The notes under the pieces are model-generated. The model did not search any database and was not told where the DNA came from. It saw nothing but the letters and a program-made list of their open reading frames with translations. A stretch of DNA of 64,000 nucleotides from the NCBI GenBank assembly GCA_028279985.1, contig JANQMR010000018.1:124001-188000 (forward strand), in the 5' to 3' direction. Source of the DNA: Woeseiaceae bacterium (GTDB lineage: Bacteria > Pseudomonadota > Gammaproteobacteria > Steroidobacterales > Woeseiaceae). Made by a program: the position numbers and the translations under genes. Below are positions 32,411 to 42,025 of this stretch, piece after piece. Within the stretch, counting starts at the first letter, position 1, and the number at the start of each line of letters is the position of its first letter.

Positions 32411-35400
32411 TCAGTCGGACGACAGCGACAAAAGGCTCGCGTTACCCCCGACCGCCGCGATGTTGTCGCTCACTGTGTATTCGGTCGCGAACCGCGGCAG
32501 GTAGTGCGGGCCGCCGGCCTTGGGCCCGGTCCCCGACAGGCCGCGCCCGCCGAAGGGCTGCACGCCGACGACTGCGCCGATCATGTTGCGATTGATGTAG
32601 ATATTGCCGGCGCCCGACGACTCGGCGAGCTTGCGGGCGCGTGAATCGATACGGCTGTGCAAACCCATCGTGAGGCCGTAACCGGTCGCGTTGACGGCCT
32701 CGACGGTCGCTTCGAGATCCTTGCCCCGGTAACGCAGAACGTGCAACACCGGCCCGAACACCTCGCGTTCCAGCCGATGCACGCTGTCGATTTCGATCAG
32801 GGTCGGCGCAAAGAAAGTGCCTGCCGCGGTGTCTTCGGACAGCGCACAACGCTTGAGTATCGTCGCCTCGTTTTGCATGCGTTCGACATGCGCTTCCAGA
32901 ATCGAACGCGCCTCTTCGTCGATCGCCGGACCGACGTCGGTGGACAACAGCGCCGGATCGCCGATACTGAGCTCGTCCATGTGTCCCGCCAAAAGTTCGA
33001 TGACGCGCGGCGCAATGTCCTCCTGCACGCACAAAAGCCGCAAAGCCGAGCAACGCTGCCCCGCGCTGTTGTACGCCGACATGACGCTGTCCAATACCAC
33101 CTGCTCCGGCAAGGCCGAGCTGTCCACGAACATCGCATTCTGTCCGCCGGTCTCGGCGATCAAGGTCGCGAGCGGGCCGTCCCGCTCGGCCAGCGCGCGA
33201 TTGATGATCCGCGCCGTTTCGGTCGAACCGGTGAACGCGACACCGGCCACGCGCGGGTCGGCCACGGCACGCCCCCCGATCAGCGCGCCGTCGCCGGGCA
33301 GGAAATGCAACACCGACGGCGGAACACCGGCCTCCAGCAGCAACTCGACGGCTCGGAAAGCAAGCAGCGGCGTCTGCTCGGCTGGCTTCGCCAACACCGC
33401 ATTGCCCGCGGCCAGAGCGGCGCCGACCTGGCCGGTGAATATCGCCAGCGGGAAATTCCAGGGGCTGATACAGACGAACACCCCACGCCCCTTGAGCCCC
33501 AGCGTATTCCGTTCTCCGGTAGGCCCTTTGAGCTCGGCCGGCTCGCCGAACTGCCGTCTTGCCTCGGCCGCGTAATACCGCAGGAAATCCACCGCTTCCC
33601 TGAGCTCGGCAACGGCATCCGGGACGGTCTTGCCGGCCTCGGCGACACACAGGGCCATGAGCTCCGCTGCATTCTGCTCGAACAGATCCGCAGCCGTCTC
33701 GAGTATGGCGGCCCGCCGATCGGCCGGCGTCGCGTCCCAGGCGAACTGTCCGTCCAGCGCCTGCTCCAGTGCACGATCCACGTGTTCGACCTCAGCCAGC
33801 GTGCAGACGCCGACTACCTGGGAGGTATCGGCCGGGTTCACCGACGGTTCGCCCCGACCCTGCATCCCCTGTATCGGCTCGCCGCCGACGATCGGATGCG
33901 CGGCCCGAGGCGCCTCTAGGGTCTCCTGCATCGCGGCGAGCAACTCCGCTGAAACGCTGCGATCCGCGAGGTTGTAGCCCCGCGAGTTTCGCCGCGATTC
34001 GCCGAATAGCGCCGCGGGCGCGGGGATTTTCGGATGCGGCAAACAGGCGTGTTTGCGGGTCGTCAGCACCGGATCGGCGACGATCTCCTCGACGTCGATC
34101 TCCTCGTCGACGATGCGATTGACGAAAGAGGTATTGGCGCCGTTTTCGAGCAGGCGGCGTACCAGGTACGGCAACAGGTCTTCATGGCTGCCCACCGGCG
34201 CGTAAACGCGGCACGGCCGGCCGAGCTTGTCGGGATCGATCACCTCGGCGTACAAAGCCTCGCCCATGCCGTGCAGCCGCTGGAACTCGTAGTCGCGGCG
34301 CGAACCGGCGGCGTGGAGAATACTCGCCAGCGTGTGCGCGTTGTGGGTCGCGAATTGCGGATAGAGGGCGCTGCCCGCAGCCAGCGCCTGGCGTGAACAG
34401 GCTAGATAAGACACGTCGGTGTGAGCCTTGCGCGTGAACACCGGATAGCTTTCGAGCCCTTGTTCCTGACCCCGCTTGATCTCGGTGTCCCAATAAGCGC
34501 CCTTGACCAGGCGTACCGGTATGCGGCGGCCGGCATCGCCGGCGAGTCCGGCTAGAAAACCGAGCACGTCCTTCGCACGGCGCTGGTAAGTCTGTACCGC
34601 AAGACCGAAACCTTCGTAGTCGGCCAACGAATGATCGCGGTACACACCCTCGAAGATCTGCAAGGACAGCTCCAGGCGATCGGCCTCCTCGGCGTCGATG
34701 GTCAAGGCGATTCCCGAGTCCCGGGCATGTCTCACGAGTTCCGTTACCTGCGGCAAAAGCTCCTTCAACACCCGGTCGGCGTTCTGCCAGGAATAACGCG
34801 GATGCAGCGCGGAGAGCTTGACCGAGATGCTCGGCGCGGAAAACACGTACTCGACTGCCGCGGTCTCGCTGTTGCCGATTTCGGTGATCGCCTGCTGATA
34901 GGCATCGTAATAACGTTCGGCATCGACCGCGGTCAGGGCCGCTTCGCCCAACATGTCGTAGGAGTAACGGTAGGCCGCGTTGTCTTTTTTTGCCGAGCGC
35001 TTGAGCGCCTCGCCGATCGTGCGTCCCATGACGAACTGATGGCCCATGATCCGCATCGCCTGGCGCATCGCCGTGCGTACGACCGGCTCCCCGGCGCGGC
35101 CCGCAAGACGGCCGAGCATCCGGGCGGGATTGAGCTTCTCCACGTCGTCGAGGCTAAGCAGCCTGCCCGTCAGCATCAGGCCCCAGGTCGAGGCATTGAC
35201 GAACAAGGAGTCGCTTTCGCCGAGATGGTCCCGCCACCTGGCCGAGGTGATCTTGTCGGCGATGAGCTTGTCCGCCGTGTCGGCGTCCGGGATGCGCAGC
35301 AGCGCCTCGGCGATGCACATCAGCAGCACGCCCTCTTCCGACGACAAATCGTATTGCTGCAAAAACGCATCCATGCCGCCTTCTTTTTCCCGGTGCCGCC

Positions 35401-35572
35401 TGACGGAGCGGACCAGTCCGGCGGCGATACCCTGGATTTTCTCCCGCGCCGCGTCGCCCGGATCGGCGGCTGCGGTCAGTTCCCCGACCAGGGTCTCCTC
35501 ATCGGCCAGGTAGCTATCGTTGACGTGACCGAGGGGGCTCGGCCGGGCAGCGGTTTGATCCGTCAGACGCAT
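32411..35572 (-). CDS. putA: Bifunctional proline dehydrogenase / P5C dehydrogenase PutA
   Basis: This 1053-residue enzyme oxidises proline to glutamate. The FAD-binding proline dehydrogenase barrel spans about residues 60-460 (KLSALHPRYSW, IPVRLVKGAYWDTEIKR, FATHNAHTLAS, EFQRLHGMGEALY, RVYAPVGSHEDLLPYLVRRL). The aldehyde dehydrogenase spans about 530-1000 (CISPWNFPLAIFTGQVGAAL, ETGGQNAMFVDSSALPEQVV, GQRCSALRLLCVQ with the catalytic cysteine). The ribbon-helix-helix DNA-binding domain of E. coli PutA is absent, so it is enzymatic only. ATG at 35572 with AAGGAA upstream is preferred to the open extension. It is divergent from kbl. Confidence 0.96.
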   Translation of the reverse strand: MRLTDQTAARPSPLGHVNDSYLADEETLVGELTAAADPGDAAREKIQGIAAGLVRSVRRHREKEGGMDAFLQQYDLSSEEGVLLMCIAEALLRIPDADTADKLIADKITSARWRDHLGESDSLFVNASTWGLMLTGRLLSLDDVEKLNPARMLGRLAGRAGEPVVRTAMRQAMRIMGHQFVMGRTIGEALKRSAKKDNAAYRYSYDMLGEAALTAVDAERYYDAYQQAITEIGNSETAAVEYVFSAPSISVKLSALHPRYSWQNADRVLKELLPQVTELVRHARDSGIALTIDAEEADRLELSLQIFEGVYRDHSLADYEGFGLAVQTYQRRAKDVLGFLAGLAGDAGRRIPVRLVKGAYWDTEIKRGQEQGLESYPVFTRKAHTDVSYLACSRQALAAGSALYPQFATHNAHTLASILHAAGSRRDYEFQRLHGMGEALYAEVIDPDKLGRPCRVYAPVGSHEDLLPYLVRRLLENGANTSFVNRIVDEEIDVEEIVADPVLTTRKHACLPHPKIPAPAALFGESRRNSRGYNLADRSVSAELLAAMQETLEAPRAAHPIVGGEPIQGMQGRGEPSVNPADTSQVVGVCTLAEVEHVDRALEQALDGQFAWDATPADRRAAILETAADLFEQNAAELMALCVAEAGKTVPDAVAELREAVDFLRYYAAEARRQFGEPAELKGPTGERNTLGLKGRGVFVCISPWNFPLAIFTGQVGAALAAGNAVLAKPAEQTPLLAFRAVELLLEAGVPPSVLHFLPGDGALIGGRAVADPRVAGVAFTGSTETARIINRALAERDGPLATLIAETGGQNAMFVDSSALPEQVVLDSVMSAYNSAGQRCSALRLLCVQEDIAPRVIELLAGHMDELSIGDPALLSTDVGPAIDEEARSILEAHVERMQNEATILKRCALSEDTAAGTFFAPTLIEIDSVHRLEREVFGPVLHVLRYRGKDLEATVEAVNATGYGLTMGLHSRIDSRARKLAESSGAGNIYINRNMIGAVVGVQPFGGRGLSGTGPKAGGPHYLPRFATEYTVSDNIAAVGGNASLLSLSSD

Positions 35573-35830
35573 GTTCGGGGTTCCTTTTCGGGACCGACTC
35601 GGGACTGGCCGACCGATCCCTTTACCGGGTGACGAGGCCGGGATTATAGGGCAGCAAATTCGAACTGCGTATAGCGACTTCGGGGTAAACGACATCGGAC
35701 TCGAGTAAGGTCGGATACCGCACGCCCCGCCCGGGCGTCATTTCAACTGCAAAGGTTCTGCGGGTCGCGGCACGAGGCAGCGCGCTCCCTGTGCCGGACC
35801 CTCCTGATATACTCCGGCGAAAACGACTGA

Positions 35831-35937
35831 GGGAGATACCGTTGTCCGGAAGTATCCAGACGCTCCCGCCGAGAGAACCCATTAGAGAACCCACGAGAAA
35901 ACCGAAGGGGAGATTCCGTTGCCACAAGAGTATCTGA
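35831..35937. repeat. Duplicated initiation region before kbl (77-bp spacing)
   Basis: GAGGGAGATACCGTTG (35829-35844) is echoed by AAGGGGAGATTCCGTTG (35905-35921), the latter being the ribosome-binding site and TTG start of kbl. Downstream bases are also alike (AAGTATCCAGAC, AGAGTATCTGAC). The upstream copy opens a 31-codon frame from TTG at 35842 that ends at 35937, inside kbl. AGAGAACCCA is also repeated between them. Confidence 0.55.
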
Positions 35938-37118
35938 CCGAGCTCGCCGAACGAACGGAAGCCTTGCGCTCGGAGGGACTGTTCAAGACCGAGAGACTCA
36001 TCGCGGGTCCCCAGCAGGCGGACATCGACGTTCGCAGCAACGGCGCAACCGAACACGTGTTGAACCTGTGCGCAAACAACTACCTCGGGCTCGCCAATCA
36101 TCCGGATGTCGTCGCCGCCGCGCACGAGGCGCTGGACAATTTCGGTTACGGCGTCGCCTCGGTGCGTTTCATCTGCGGCACACAGACGATTCACAAAGAC
36201 CTGGAACAGCGTATTACCGGTTTCCTGGGCACCGAGGACACGATCCTCTACCCGTCCTGTTTCGACGCCAACGGCGGTCTGTTCGAAACCCTGCTAGGCC
36301 CGGAGGACGCCGTCATCAGCGACGCGCTGAACCATGCGAGCATCATCGACGGTATCAGGCTTTGCAAGGCACGGCGGTTTCGCTACCGGCACGACGACAT
36401 GGACGACCTGAACGCGCAGCTCATCGCGGCAAAGGATGCCAACGTGCGACTGATCGTCACCGACGGCGTGTTTTCGATGGACGGCACTATTGCCAATCTG
36501 GACGCAATCTGCCGGCTTGCCGAGGAACACGGCGCGCTGACGATGATCGACGACTGCCACGCGACCGGCTTCATGGGCGCCGGCGGGCGCGGGACACACG
36601 AGTACCGGGACGTGACGGGCAAGATCGACATCATCACCGGTACGCTCGGCAAGGCCCTGGGCGGCGCCTCCGGCGGCTTCACGTCCGGCCGCCGGGAGAT
36701 CGTCGGCTGGCTCAGGCAGCGTTCACGTCCGTACCTGTTTTCGAATTCGGTCGCCCCGGTAATCGCGGCGACCTCGCTGGCCGTATTCGACTTGCTCGAG
36801 CGCGACACCTCGCTGCGCGAACGTTTGCACTGGAATGCCAGGTACTTCCGCGAAAAAATGCAGGAGCGCGGTTTCGACCTGAAGCCTGGTACCCATCCGA
36901 TCATCCCGGTCATGCTCGGCGATGCGAAACTCGCCACCGAGATGGCCGACAGGCTGCTCGAGCGCGGCGTGTACGTCGTCGGCTTCGCGTACCCGGTGGT
37001 GCCGAAAGGCGAGGCCAGAATCCGTACGCAGATGTCCGCCGGGCTCACTCGCGAGCACCTGGACCGAGCGGTCGAGGCCTTTACCGGCGTCGGCCGTGAG
37101 CTCGGAGTCATTCACTGA
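35919..37118 (+). CDS. kbl: Glycine C-acetyltransferase (2-amino-3-ketobutyrate CoA ligase)
   Basis: The protein has 399 residues and is a PLP enzyme of the alpha-oxoamine synthase family. Motifs: [57 protein letters not shown] and the PLP lysine in [19 protein letters not shown]. It cleaves 2-amino-3-ketobutyrate with CoA to glycine and acetyl-CoA, completing threonine breakdown started by Tdh encoded next. The start is a TTG at 35919 with GGGGAG upstream. Its stop overlaps a mini-ORF start (TGATG). Confidence 0.95.
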   Translation: MPQEYLTELAERTEALRSEGLFKTERLIAGPQQADIDVRSNGATEHVLNLCANNYLGLANHPDVVAAAHEALDNFGYGVASVRFICGTQTIHKDLEQRITGFLGTEDTILYPSCFDANGGLFETLLGPEDAVISDALNHASIIDGIRLCKARRFRYRHDDMDDLNAQLIAAKDANVRLIVTDGVFSMDGTIANLDAICRLAEEHGALTMIDDCHATGFMGAGGRGTHEYRDVTGKIDIITGTLGKALGGASGGFTSGRREIVGWLRQRSRPYLFSNSVAPVIAATSLAVFDLLERDTSLRERLHWNARYFREKMQERGFDLKPGTHPIIPVMLGDAKLATEMADRLLERGVYVVGFAYPVVPKGEARIRTQMSAGLTREHLDRAVEAFTGVGRELGVIH

Positions 37119-37233
37119 TGAAAGCGCCGGTCGAGAACGGGAACACGATCGGCCCTGCGCCGGACGCCGCGCGCCGATGAAGGCGTTGCTTGGAATCGAT
37201 ATCGGTCCTCAGCCGGAGGTCGTGCACCGATGA
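37118..37233 (+). other. Two chained mini-ORFs between kbl and tdh
   Basis: The first (37118-37180) reads [20 protein letters not shown]. The second (37177-37233) reads [18 protein letters not shown]. The first ATG overlaps the kbl stop, each stop overlaps the next ATG as ATGA, and the last overlap is with the tdh start at 37230 (MKALVKA). ATGAAAGC/ATGAAGGC starts are spaced 59 and 53 bases. The gap is thus fully tiled by frames that mimic the tdh start. Confidence 0.5.
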
Positions 37234-38255
37234 AAGCCCTCGTCAAAGCAAAATCCGAACGAGGAATCTGGATGCAGGACATCGATCCGCCGGGCGTCGG
37301 TCATAACGACGTACTGATCAGAGTCAACAGGACCGCGATTTGCGGCACCGACATCCACATCTATCAATGGGACGAATGGGCCCGTCAAACGATTCCGGTA
37401 CCGATGGCCGTCGGACACGAATTCTCGGGAAAGATCGTCGAGTGCGGCAGCGAGGTACGGGGGTTCGCCGTCGGCGACCGGGTGTCCGCGGAGGGCCACA
37501 TCACCTGCGGCCACTGCCGCAACTGCCGGGCGGGCCGCAGGCACCTGTGCCGGAGCTCGGTCGGTGTCGGCGTGAGCCGCCCGGGCGCTTTCGCCGAATA
37601 CCTGTCGGTTCCGGCTTTCAACGTATTCAAGCTACCGGACTCGATCACCGACGACATGGCGTCGATACTCGATCCGCTCGGCAATGCCGCACATACGGCG
37701 CTGTCCTTCGACCTGGTGGGCGAAGACGTATTGATCACCGGCGCGGGACCGATCGGCATCATGGCGGCGGCGATCGCCCGTTACGCCGGCGCTCGTCACG
37801 TCGTCGTCACCGATGTCAACGACTATCGCCTGGAGCTGGCCCGGAAGATGGGGGCCTCGGTCGCGCTGAACGTCTCACGCGAGTCGCTTGACGACACGAT
37901 GAAAGCACTGGGCATGACCGAGGGTTTCGACGTCGGCATGGAGATGTCGGGCAACCCGCAGGCCTTCCGCAGCCTGCTCGAGGCCATGCACCACGGCGGC
38001 AAAGTGGCCTTGCTCGGCATTCCGCCCGAGGACATGCCGATCGACTGGAACGAGGTGATCTTCAAGGGGCTGATCATCAAGGGCATCTACGGCCGCGAGA
38101 TGTTCGAGACCTGGTACAAGATGGCCAGCATGCTGCAGAGCGGGCTCGACATCCTGCCCGTCATTACCCATCATTTCGACATCGACGACTACCTGCCCGC
38201 CTTCGCGCTGATGGAATCGGGGCGGTCCGGCAAGATCATCCTGCACTGGAACTGA
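37230..38255 (+). CDS. tdh: L-threonine 3-dehydrogenase
   Basis: This is a zinc alcohol-dehydrogenase family enzyme of 341 residues. Catalytic zinc residues are in CGTDIHIY and [11 protein letters not shown]. The structural zinc is bound by [15 protein letters not shown]. The NAD motif is [20 protein letters not shown]. It oxidises threonine to 2-amino-3-ketobutyrate, the substrate of Kbl encoded upstream, so the two form a threonine-to-glycine operon. An upstream GGAGG is about 10 bases from the ATG. Confidence 0.96.
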   Translation: MKALVKAKSERGIWMQDIDPPGVGHNDVLIRVNRTAICGTDIHIYQWDEWARQTIPVPMAVGHEFSGKIVECGSEVRGFAVGDRVSAEGHITCGHCRNCRAGRRHLCRSSVGVGVSRPGAFAEYLSVPAFNVFKLPDSITDDMASILDPLGNAAHTALSFDLVGEDVLITGAGPIGIMAAAIARYAGARHVVVTDVNDYRLELARKMGASVALNVSRESLDDTMKALGMTEGFDVGMEMSGNPQAFRSLLEAMHHGGKVALLGIPPEDMPIDWNEVIFKGLIIKGIYGREMFETWYKMASMLQSGLDILPVITHHFDIDDYLPAFALMESGRSGKIILHWN

Positions 38256-38260
38256 GACTG

Positions 38261-38350
38261 CGCGGGCGCCCGCGCGGGCGATCGAACCGCGGTCCCACAT
38301 CGGCACCCATCAGCGCCCACCCCTACCAACACCCACTAGCCGGCGCCGGC
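38261..38350. repeat. Two GC palindromes in the tdh-sppA convergent gap
   Basis: CGCGGGCGCCCGCG (38261-38274) and GCCGGCGCCGGC (38339-38350) are perfect palindromes, one beside each convergent gene end. They lack T-runs. They may shape transcript ends but a terminator function is not clear. Confidence 0.4.
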
Positions 38351-38359
38351 CGGCGGACG

Positions 38360-40213
38360 TCATTCGAACCGGCAGAAGCAATGTGAATAGATGCCTTTCG
38401 GATCGTTGAATCGTGTCAAAGGCTCGATCGCGTTTTCGATTCTTTCGGCGATCCGCGCCAGCGACGACGGCCGCCACGCGAACGAACCCGGGTCCAGGCC
38501 CACCCGCCCGGCCACCGTGAACAGCTCGATGACGAACTGTTCCTCGGGCGAGAGCTCTTCTTCGATGACGACTTCACCGTAATCGCCCTCCGCGAGTCCG
38601 GCGAGCTCTGCGGCCGCCGCTATCGCATCCTCCAGGGTACCCAGCGCGTCGATCAGACCGTGGGCCAGGGCGTCGTCTCCGGTCCACGCGCGGCCCTGCC
38701 CGACGGCGTCCACGTCATTCTTGGGCATGTCCCGGAAGTCGGCGACGTGGGTCAGGAAATCGTCGTAACCGTCATTGACGACCAGTTGGAACAGTTGTTT
38801 CGACGGTTCCGACATTGCCCGGTCCGGACGGAACGCCCCCGAAAGGACCGCCGTGCCCACGCCGTCGTTGGCGACGCCGAGCGCGGCGGCGCTGCGCTGG
38901 TAAGTCGGGAACATGCCGAAGATCCCGATCGAGCCGGTGATCGAGGCCGAGTTCGCGAAGATCCTGTCGGTGGCGGCGGCAATGTAATAGCCCGCCGAGG
39001 CCGCGACGCTCGACAGGGATGCAACCACCGGCTTGCCGGCGTTTCTGAGCGCGGCGATCTCGTGCGCGATCACTTCCGAAGCCAGCATGCTGCCGCCGGG
39101 GCTGTCGATCCTGAGCACGACGGCTTTGACCGAATCGTCGTTGAGCGCGCGCCGCAGCAAGGCGCTGACGGAGTCGCCGCCCACGACGCCCGGCGGGTGA
39201 TCGCCGAACAGGAACTCGCCCGAGGCGACGACAATCGCGACCGTGTCGTCGCCGGCGCTGCCGCCGTCCGTGAGTCGCTTCAGATCGAGATAGTCCCGAA
39301 CGCCGATGGACGAGTACGTATCCGCCTTGGCGGGGTCCTCGCCGACCAGTTCGATCATCCGGTCCCGGACCTGCTGCCGGGTCAGCAGCTCGTCGACGAG
39401 TCCATGGTCCCTGGCTGCCGATCCGACGTCGCCCCCGGCCGCGGCAGCGAGCTCGACGATCGCGTCCGCATACTCGGCGACCGCGCCCCGCTCCAGACCG
39501 AGCGCCGCCGACACGTCGGCGTCGTACATGGTCCAGAGCTGGTCGATCAGGTCCTGCGTCGATTCCCGGTCCTCATCGGACATGTCCATCCGGGTAAACG
39601 GCTCGACGAAGGACTTGTGGGTACCGACGCGGAAGATGTTCCAGTCCAGCCTGAGCTTGTCGATCGCGTCCCTGAAATACGTTCGATACGCGCCGTATCC
39701 CTGCAGGATCACGAGACTCTCGGGCAGTATGTACAGCTCGTCGGCGTACGCACCGAGATACAGCCCACCCTGGGTCAGAAAATCGCCGCTTGCTATCACC
39801 GGTTTACCGGAAGCGCGGAAGTCCTCGATGGCGGCGGCAACGCGCCGCAGCTTGCTCAAGCCCCCGCCCGCGAACCCGCTGAGCTCGAGGTGCACGGCCT
39901 CGATCCGGGCGTCGTCTTTGGCATGGCCCAGGGCGTCCACGACATCCTGGATCAAGACCTGTTGAACGCCGTCGCCGAACGATTCCTGGAATGCCCGTTC
40001 GAAGGGATCGCCGGCGAGCTGGTCGACCAGGTAACCGCCCGGCTGCAAAAAGAGCGCCGCACGATCCGGCATGCCCGGCGGCGCGACTGCCATCGCGCCG
40101 AAAAACACACCGAAGATGAGCAACAGAAGCATCAGGTGCAAGACCTTGCGAACACCGTTGACGCCGGTCCAAAGGATCGACAGCAACCGGACGAACAGAT
40201 TGGGCTTTTTCAT
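38360..40213 (-). CDS. sppA: Signal peptide peptidase SppA (67K type)
   Basis: This 617-residue membrane-anchored serine protease has two S49 domains. An N-terminal helix (VLHLMLLLLIFGVFFGAMAV) anchors it. The N-domain lysine is in ASGKPVIASGDFLTQGGLYL, and the catalytic serine is in VASLSSVAASAGYYIAAATD of the second domain, after VVLRIDSPGGSMLASEVIAH. It degrades cleaved signal peptides. The ATG at 40213 is used; longer frames run into dctM. It is the last gene of the TRAP operon, 5 bases after dctM, an unusual partner. Confidence 0.93.
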   Translation of the reverse strand: MKKPNLFVRLLSILWTGVNGVRKVLHLMLLLLIFGVFFGAMAVAPPGMPDRAALFLQPGGYLVDQLAGDPFERAFQESFGDGVQQVLIQDVVDALGHAKDDARIEAVHLELSGFAGGGLSKLRRVAAAIEDFRASGKPVIASGDFLTQGGLYLGAYADELYILPESLVILQGYGAYRTYFRDAIDKLRLDWNIFRVGTHKSFVEPFTRMDMSDEDRESTQDLIDQLWTMYDADVSAALGLERGAVAEYADAIVELAAAAGGDVGSAARDHGLVDELLTRQQVRDRMIELVGEDPAKADTYSSIGVRDYLDLKRLTDGGSAGDDTVAIVVASGEFLFGDHPPGVVGGDSVSALLRRALNDDSVKAVVLRIDSPGGSMLASEVIAHEIAALRNAGKPVVASLSSVAASAGYYIAAATDRIFANSASITGSIGIFGMFPTYQRSAAALGVANDGVGTAVLSGAFRPDRAMSEPSKQLFQLVVNDGYDDFLTHVADFRDMPKNDVDAVGQGRAWTGDDALAHGLIDALGTLEDAIAAAAELAGLAEGDYGEVVIEEELSPEEQFVIELFTVAGRVGLDPGSFAWRPSSLARIAERIENAIEPLTRFNDPKGIYSHCFCRFE

Positions 40214-40218
40214 GGGGC

Positions 40219-41478
40219 TTACTCGGACAACAGCATGAGCGACAGGCTCGGCCAGAATGTGATCAGTATTACGGACACGGCCAGAATCAGAAGAAACGGC
40301 AGCGTTGCAGCATACACGTGCAAGATGGGTTTTTCGAAGCGATAGCTCGCAATGAACAGATTGAGCCCGACCGGCGGTGTCATGTAGCCGAGCTGCATGG
40401 CCGCGAGAAACACGATGCCCAGATGAATAGGATCGACGCCGTATTCGTAGGCAATCGGCAGGATCAAGGGCACGACCAGTACGATGGCCGAGAAGATGTC
40501 GAGGATTGCACCGAGAATCAGCAAGAAGACCAACAACAGGATCAGGAAAGTCAGCTCGCTGGTCACGAAGCTCGCGGTCAGGTCCAGCAGTCTCTCCGGA
40601 ATCCCGGCCGAGATCATGTAGTTGGTCGATGCCAGGGAGACGGCCAGAATGATCAGTATTCCGCCGACGAGCACCATCGACTGGCGAATCACGTTCGGCA
40701 GCTCGACGAAACGAATCTCCCGCAAAATCAGGACTTCGACGACAAAAACGTAGAGCGCCGTGACGGCCGCAGCCTCCGATACGGCGAAAAACCCGGAGTA
40801 GATGCCCCCCAGGACGACGAACGGCAGCGGAATCTCCCAGATCGACTCTCGCAGCGCGGCGCCGAGTTCTCTCCACGAGAACGCCTTCAGCGGCCGGTCG
40901 TTACCGCGACTCACCCACAGGCTCCAGGCGGCGAGCATCAAGAGCATCAGAAGGCCCGGGAGTATGCCTGCCAGGAACAGGTCGTCGATCGGTTCCTCGG
41001 CAATGACGCCGTAGAGGATCAGCGGCAGCGACGGCGCGAAGAGCAGGCCGAGACTGCCCGAGGAGGTCACCAGGCCCAGGTTGAATCGGTCCGGATACCC
41101 GTCGTGCTTGAGTGCCGGGTACAGAATGGCGCCCAGCGCGATGATGGTCACGCCGGAGGCGCCCGTGAAGGCGGTAAAGAACGCGCAGGCCGCCAGCGCC
41201 ACCAGCGCCAGTCCGCCCGGCATCCAGCCCAGCAGCGCGCCGGTCAGCCGCACCAGGCGCCTGGGCGCGTTACTTTCGCTCAACAGATAACCCGCGAACG
41301 TGAACAGCGGGATCGCGACCAGGAACGGCAGATCGGCAAGCCTGAGCAACTCGATCGCCACCACCATCAGATCGGTATCCTCGCGCAGGAAACCGGCCAT
41401 GGCGCTGGTGGCGATCACCGCGAACAAGGGCGCGCCGAGTATCGCCAGCACGATCAAGACCAGGCTGAGCAGCATCAC
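40219..41478 (-). CDS. dctM: TRAP transporter large permease (DctM)
   Basis: The protein has 419 residues with about twelve membrane segments. It has the DctM family text ALVALAACAFFTAFTGASGV then TIIALGAILYPALKHDGYPD, and LGLVTSSGSLGLLFAPSLPL ILYG, and ends with VGLNLFIASYRF. With DctQ and DctP it imports organic acids or related solutes using a sodium gradient. It overlaps dctQ (TGATG). Substrate cannot be told from sequence. Confidence 0.93.
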   Translation of the reverse strand: MMLLSLVLIVLAILGAPLFAVIATSAMAGFLREDTDLMVVAIELLRLADLPFLVAIPLFTFAGYLLSESNAPRRLVRLTGALLGWMPGGLALVALAACAFFTAFTGASGVTIIALGAILYPALKHDGYPDRFNLGLVTSSGSLGLLFAPSLPLILYGVIAEEPIDDLFLAGILPGLLMLLMLAAWSLWVSRGNDRPLKAFSWRELGAALRESIWEIPLPFVVLGGIYSGFFAVSEAAAVTALYVFVVEVLILREIRFVELPNVIRQSMVLVGGILIILAVSLASTNYMISAGIPERLLDLTASFVTSELTFLILLLVFLLILGAILDIFSAIVLVVPLILPIAYEYGVDPIHLGIVFLAAMQLGYMTPPVGLNLFIASYRFEKPILHVYAATLPFLLILAVSVILITFWPSLSLMLLSE

Positions 41479-41996
41479 GGTTTCGTCCCGCTACGCTTGC
41501 CCAAGGTGAGCTCGACGAGCCGCCGGACCGCCAGTACGGCAAAACGGTAGGCGGTCAAGGCCATCGCGGCGGGCACGACCACGTGTGCGATCCAGGCCGG
41601 CGTGTCCACCAGCACCGTGTCTTCGAATTCGATCTCGACCTGGAGATAACGCCAGGTGTGCCACGCCAGCGCGGCGCAGACGACCGCGGCAAACAGATCG
41701 ACGATCATCCGGATCAGCGACACCGCGACCGGCGGCAGCAGGTGCGACAAGGCATCGATCCGAATATGCCGGTCGTCGCGTGTCGCCGCGATCGCGCCGA
41801 CCATGGCCAGCCAAAGGACCGACAGCCGGACGAGTTCGTCCGCCCAGATGACGCCGGTCTCAAAGACCTCGCGCAGGATGATCTGGCCGAAAGACAGCAA
41901 GGCCATGCCGGCGAGCAGCACGGCCAGGGCGATATTCTCCGCGATGCGGCCCAGCCTGTCGAGCCGATCGAATACCGAGGCCAGACCGCGCGTCAC
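41475..41996 (-). CDS. dctQ: TRAP transporter small permease (DctQ)
   Basis: The protein has 173 residues with four membrane helices. It carries IILREVFETGVIWADELVRL and the following LSVLWLAMVGAIAATRDDRH IRID, typical of DctQ. It starts with GTG at 41996, with GGAG upstream, 29 bases after dctP. It bridges the substrate-binding protein and DctM. Confidence 0.9.
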   Translation of the reverse strand: MTRGLASVFDRLDRLGRIAENIALAVLLAGMALLSFGQIILREVFETGVIWADELVRLSVLWLAMVGAIAATRDDRHIRIDALSHLLPPVAVSLIRMIVDLFAAVVCAALAWHTWRYLQVEIEFEDTVLVDTPAWIAHVVVPAAMALTAYRFAVLAVRRLVELTLGKRSGTKP

Positions 41997-42025
41997 CCGG
42001 GCACTCCGTCGCTCGCGAGTTCCGC

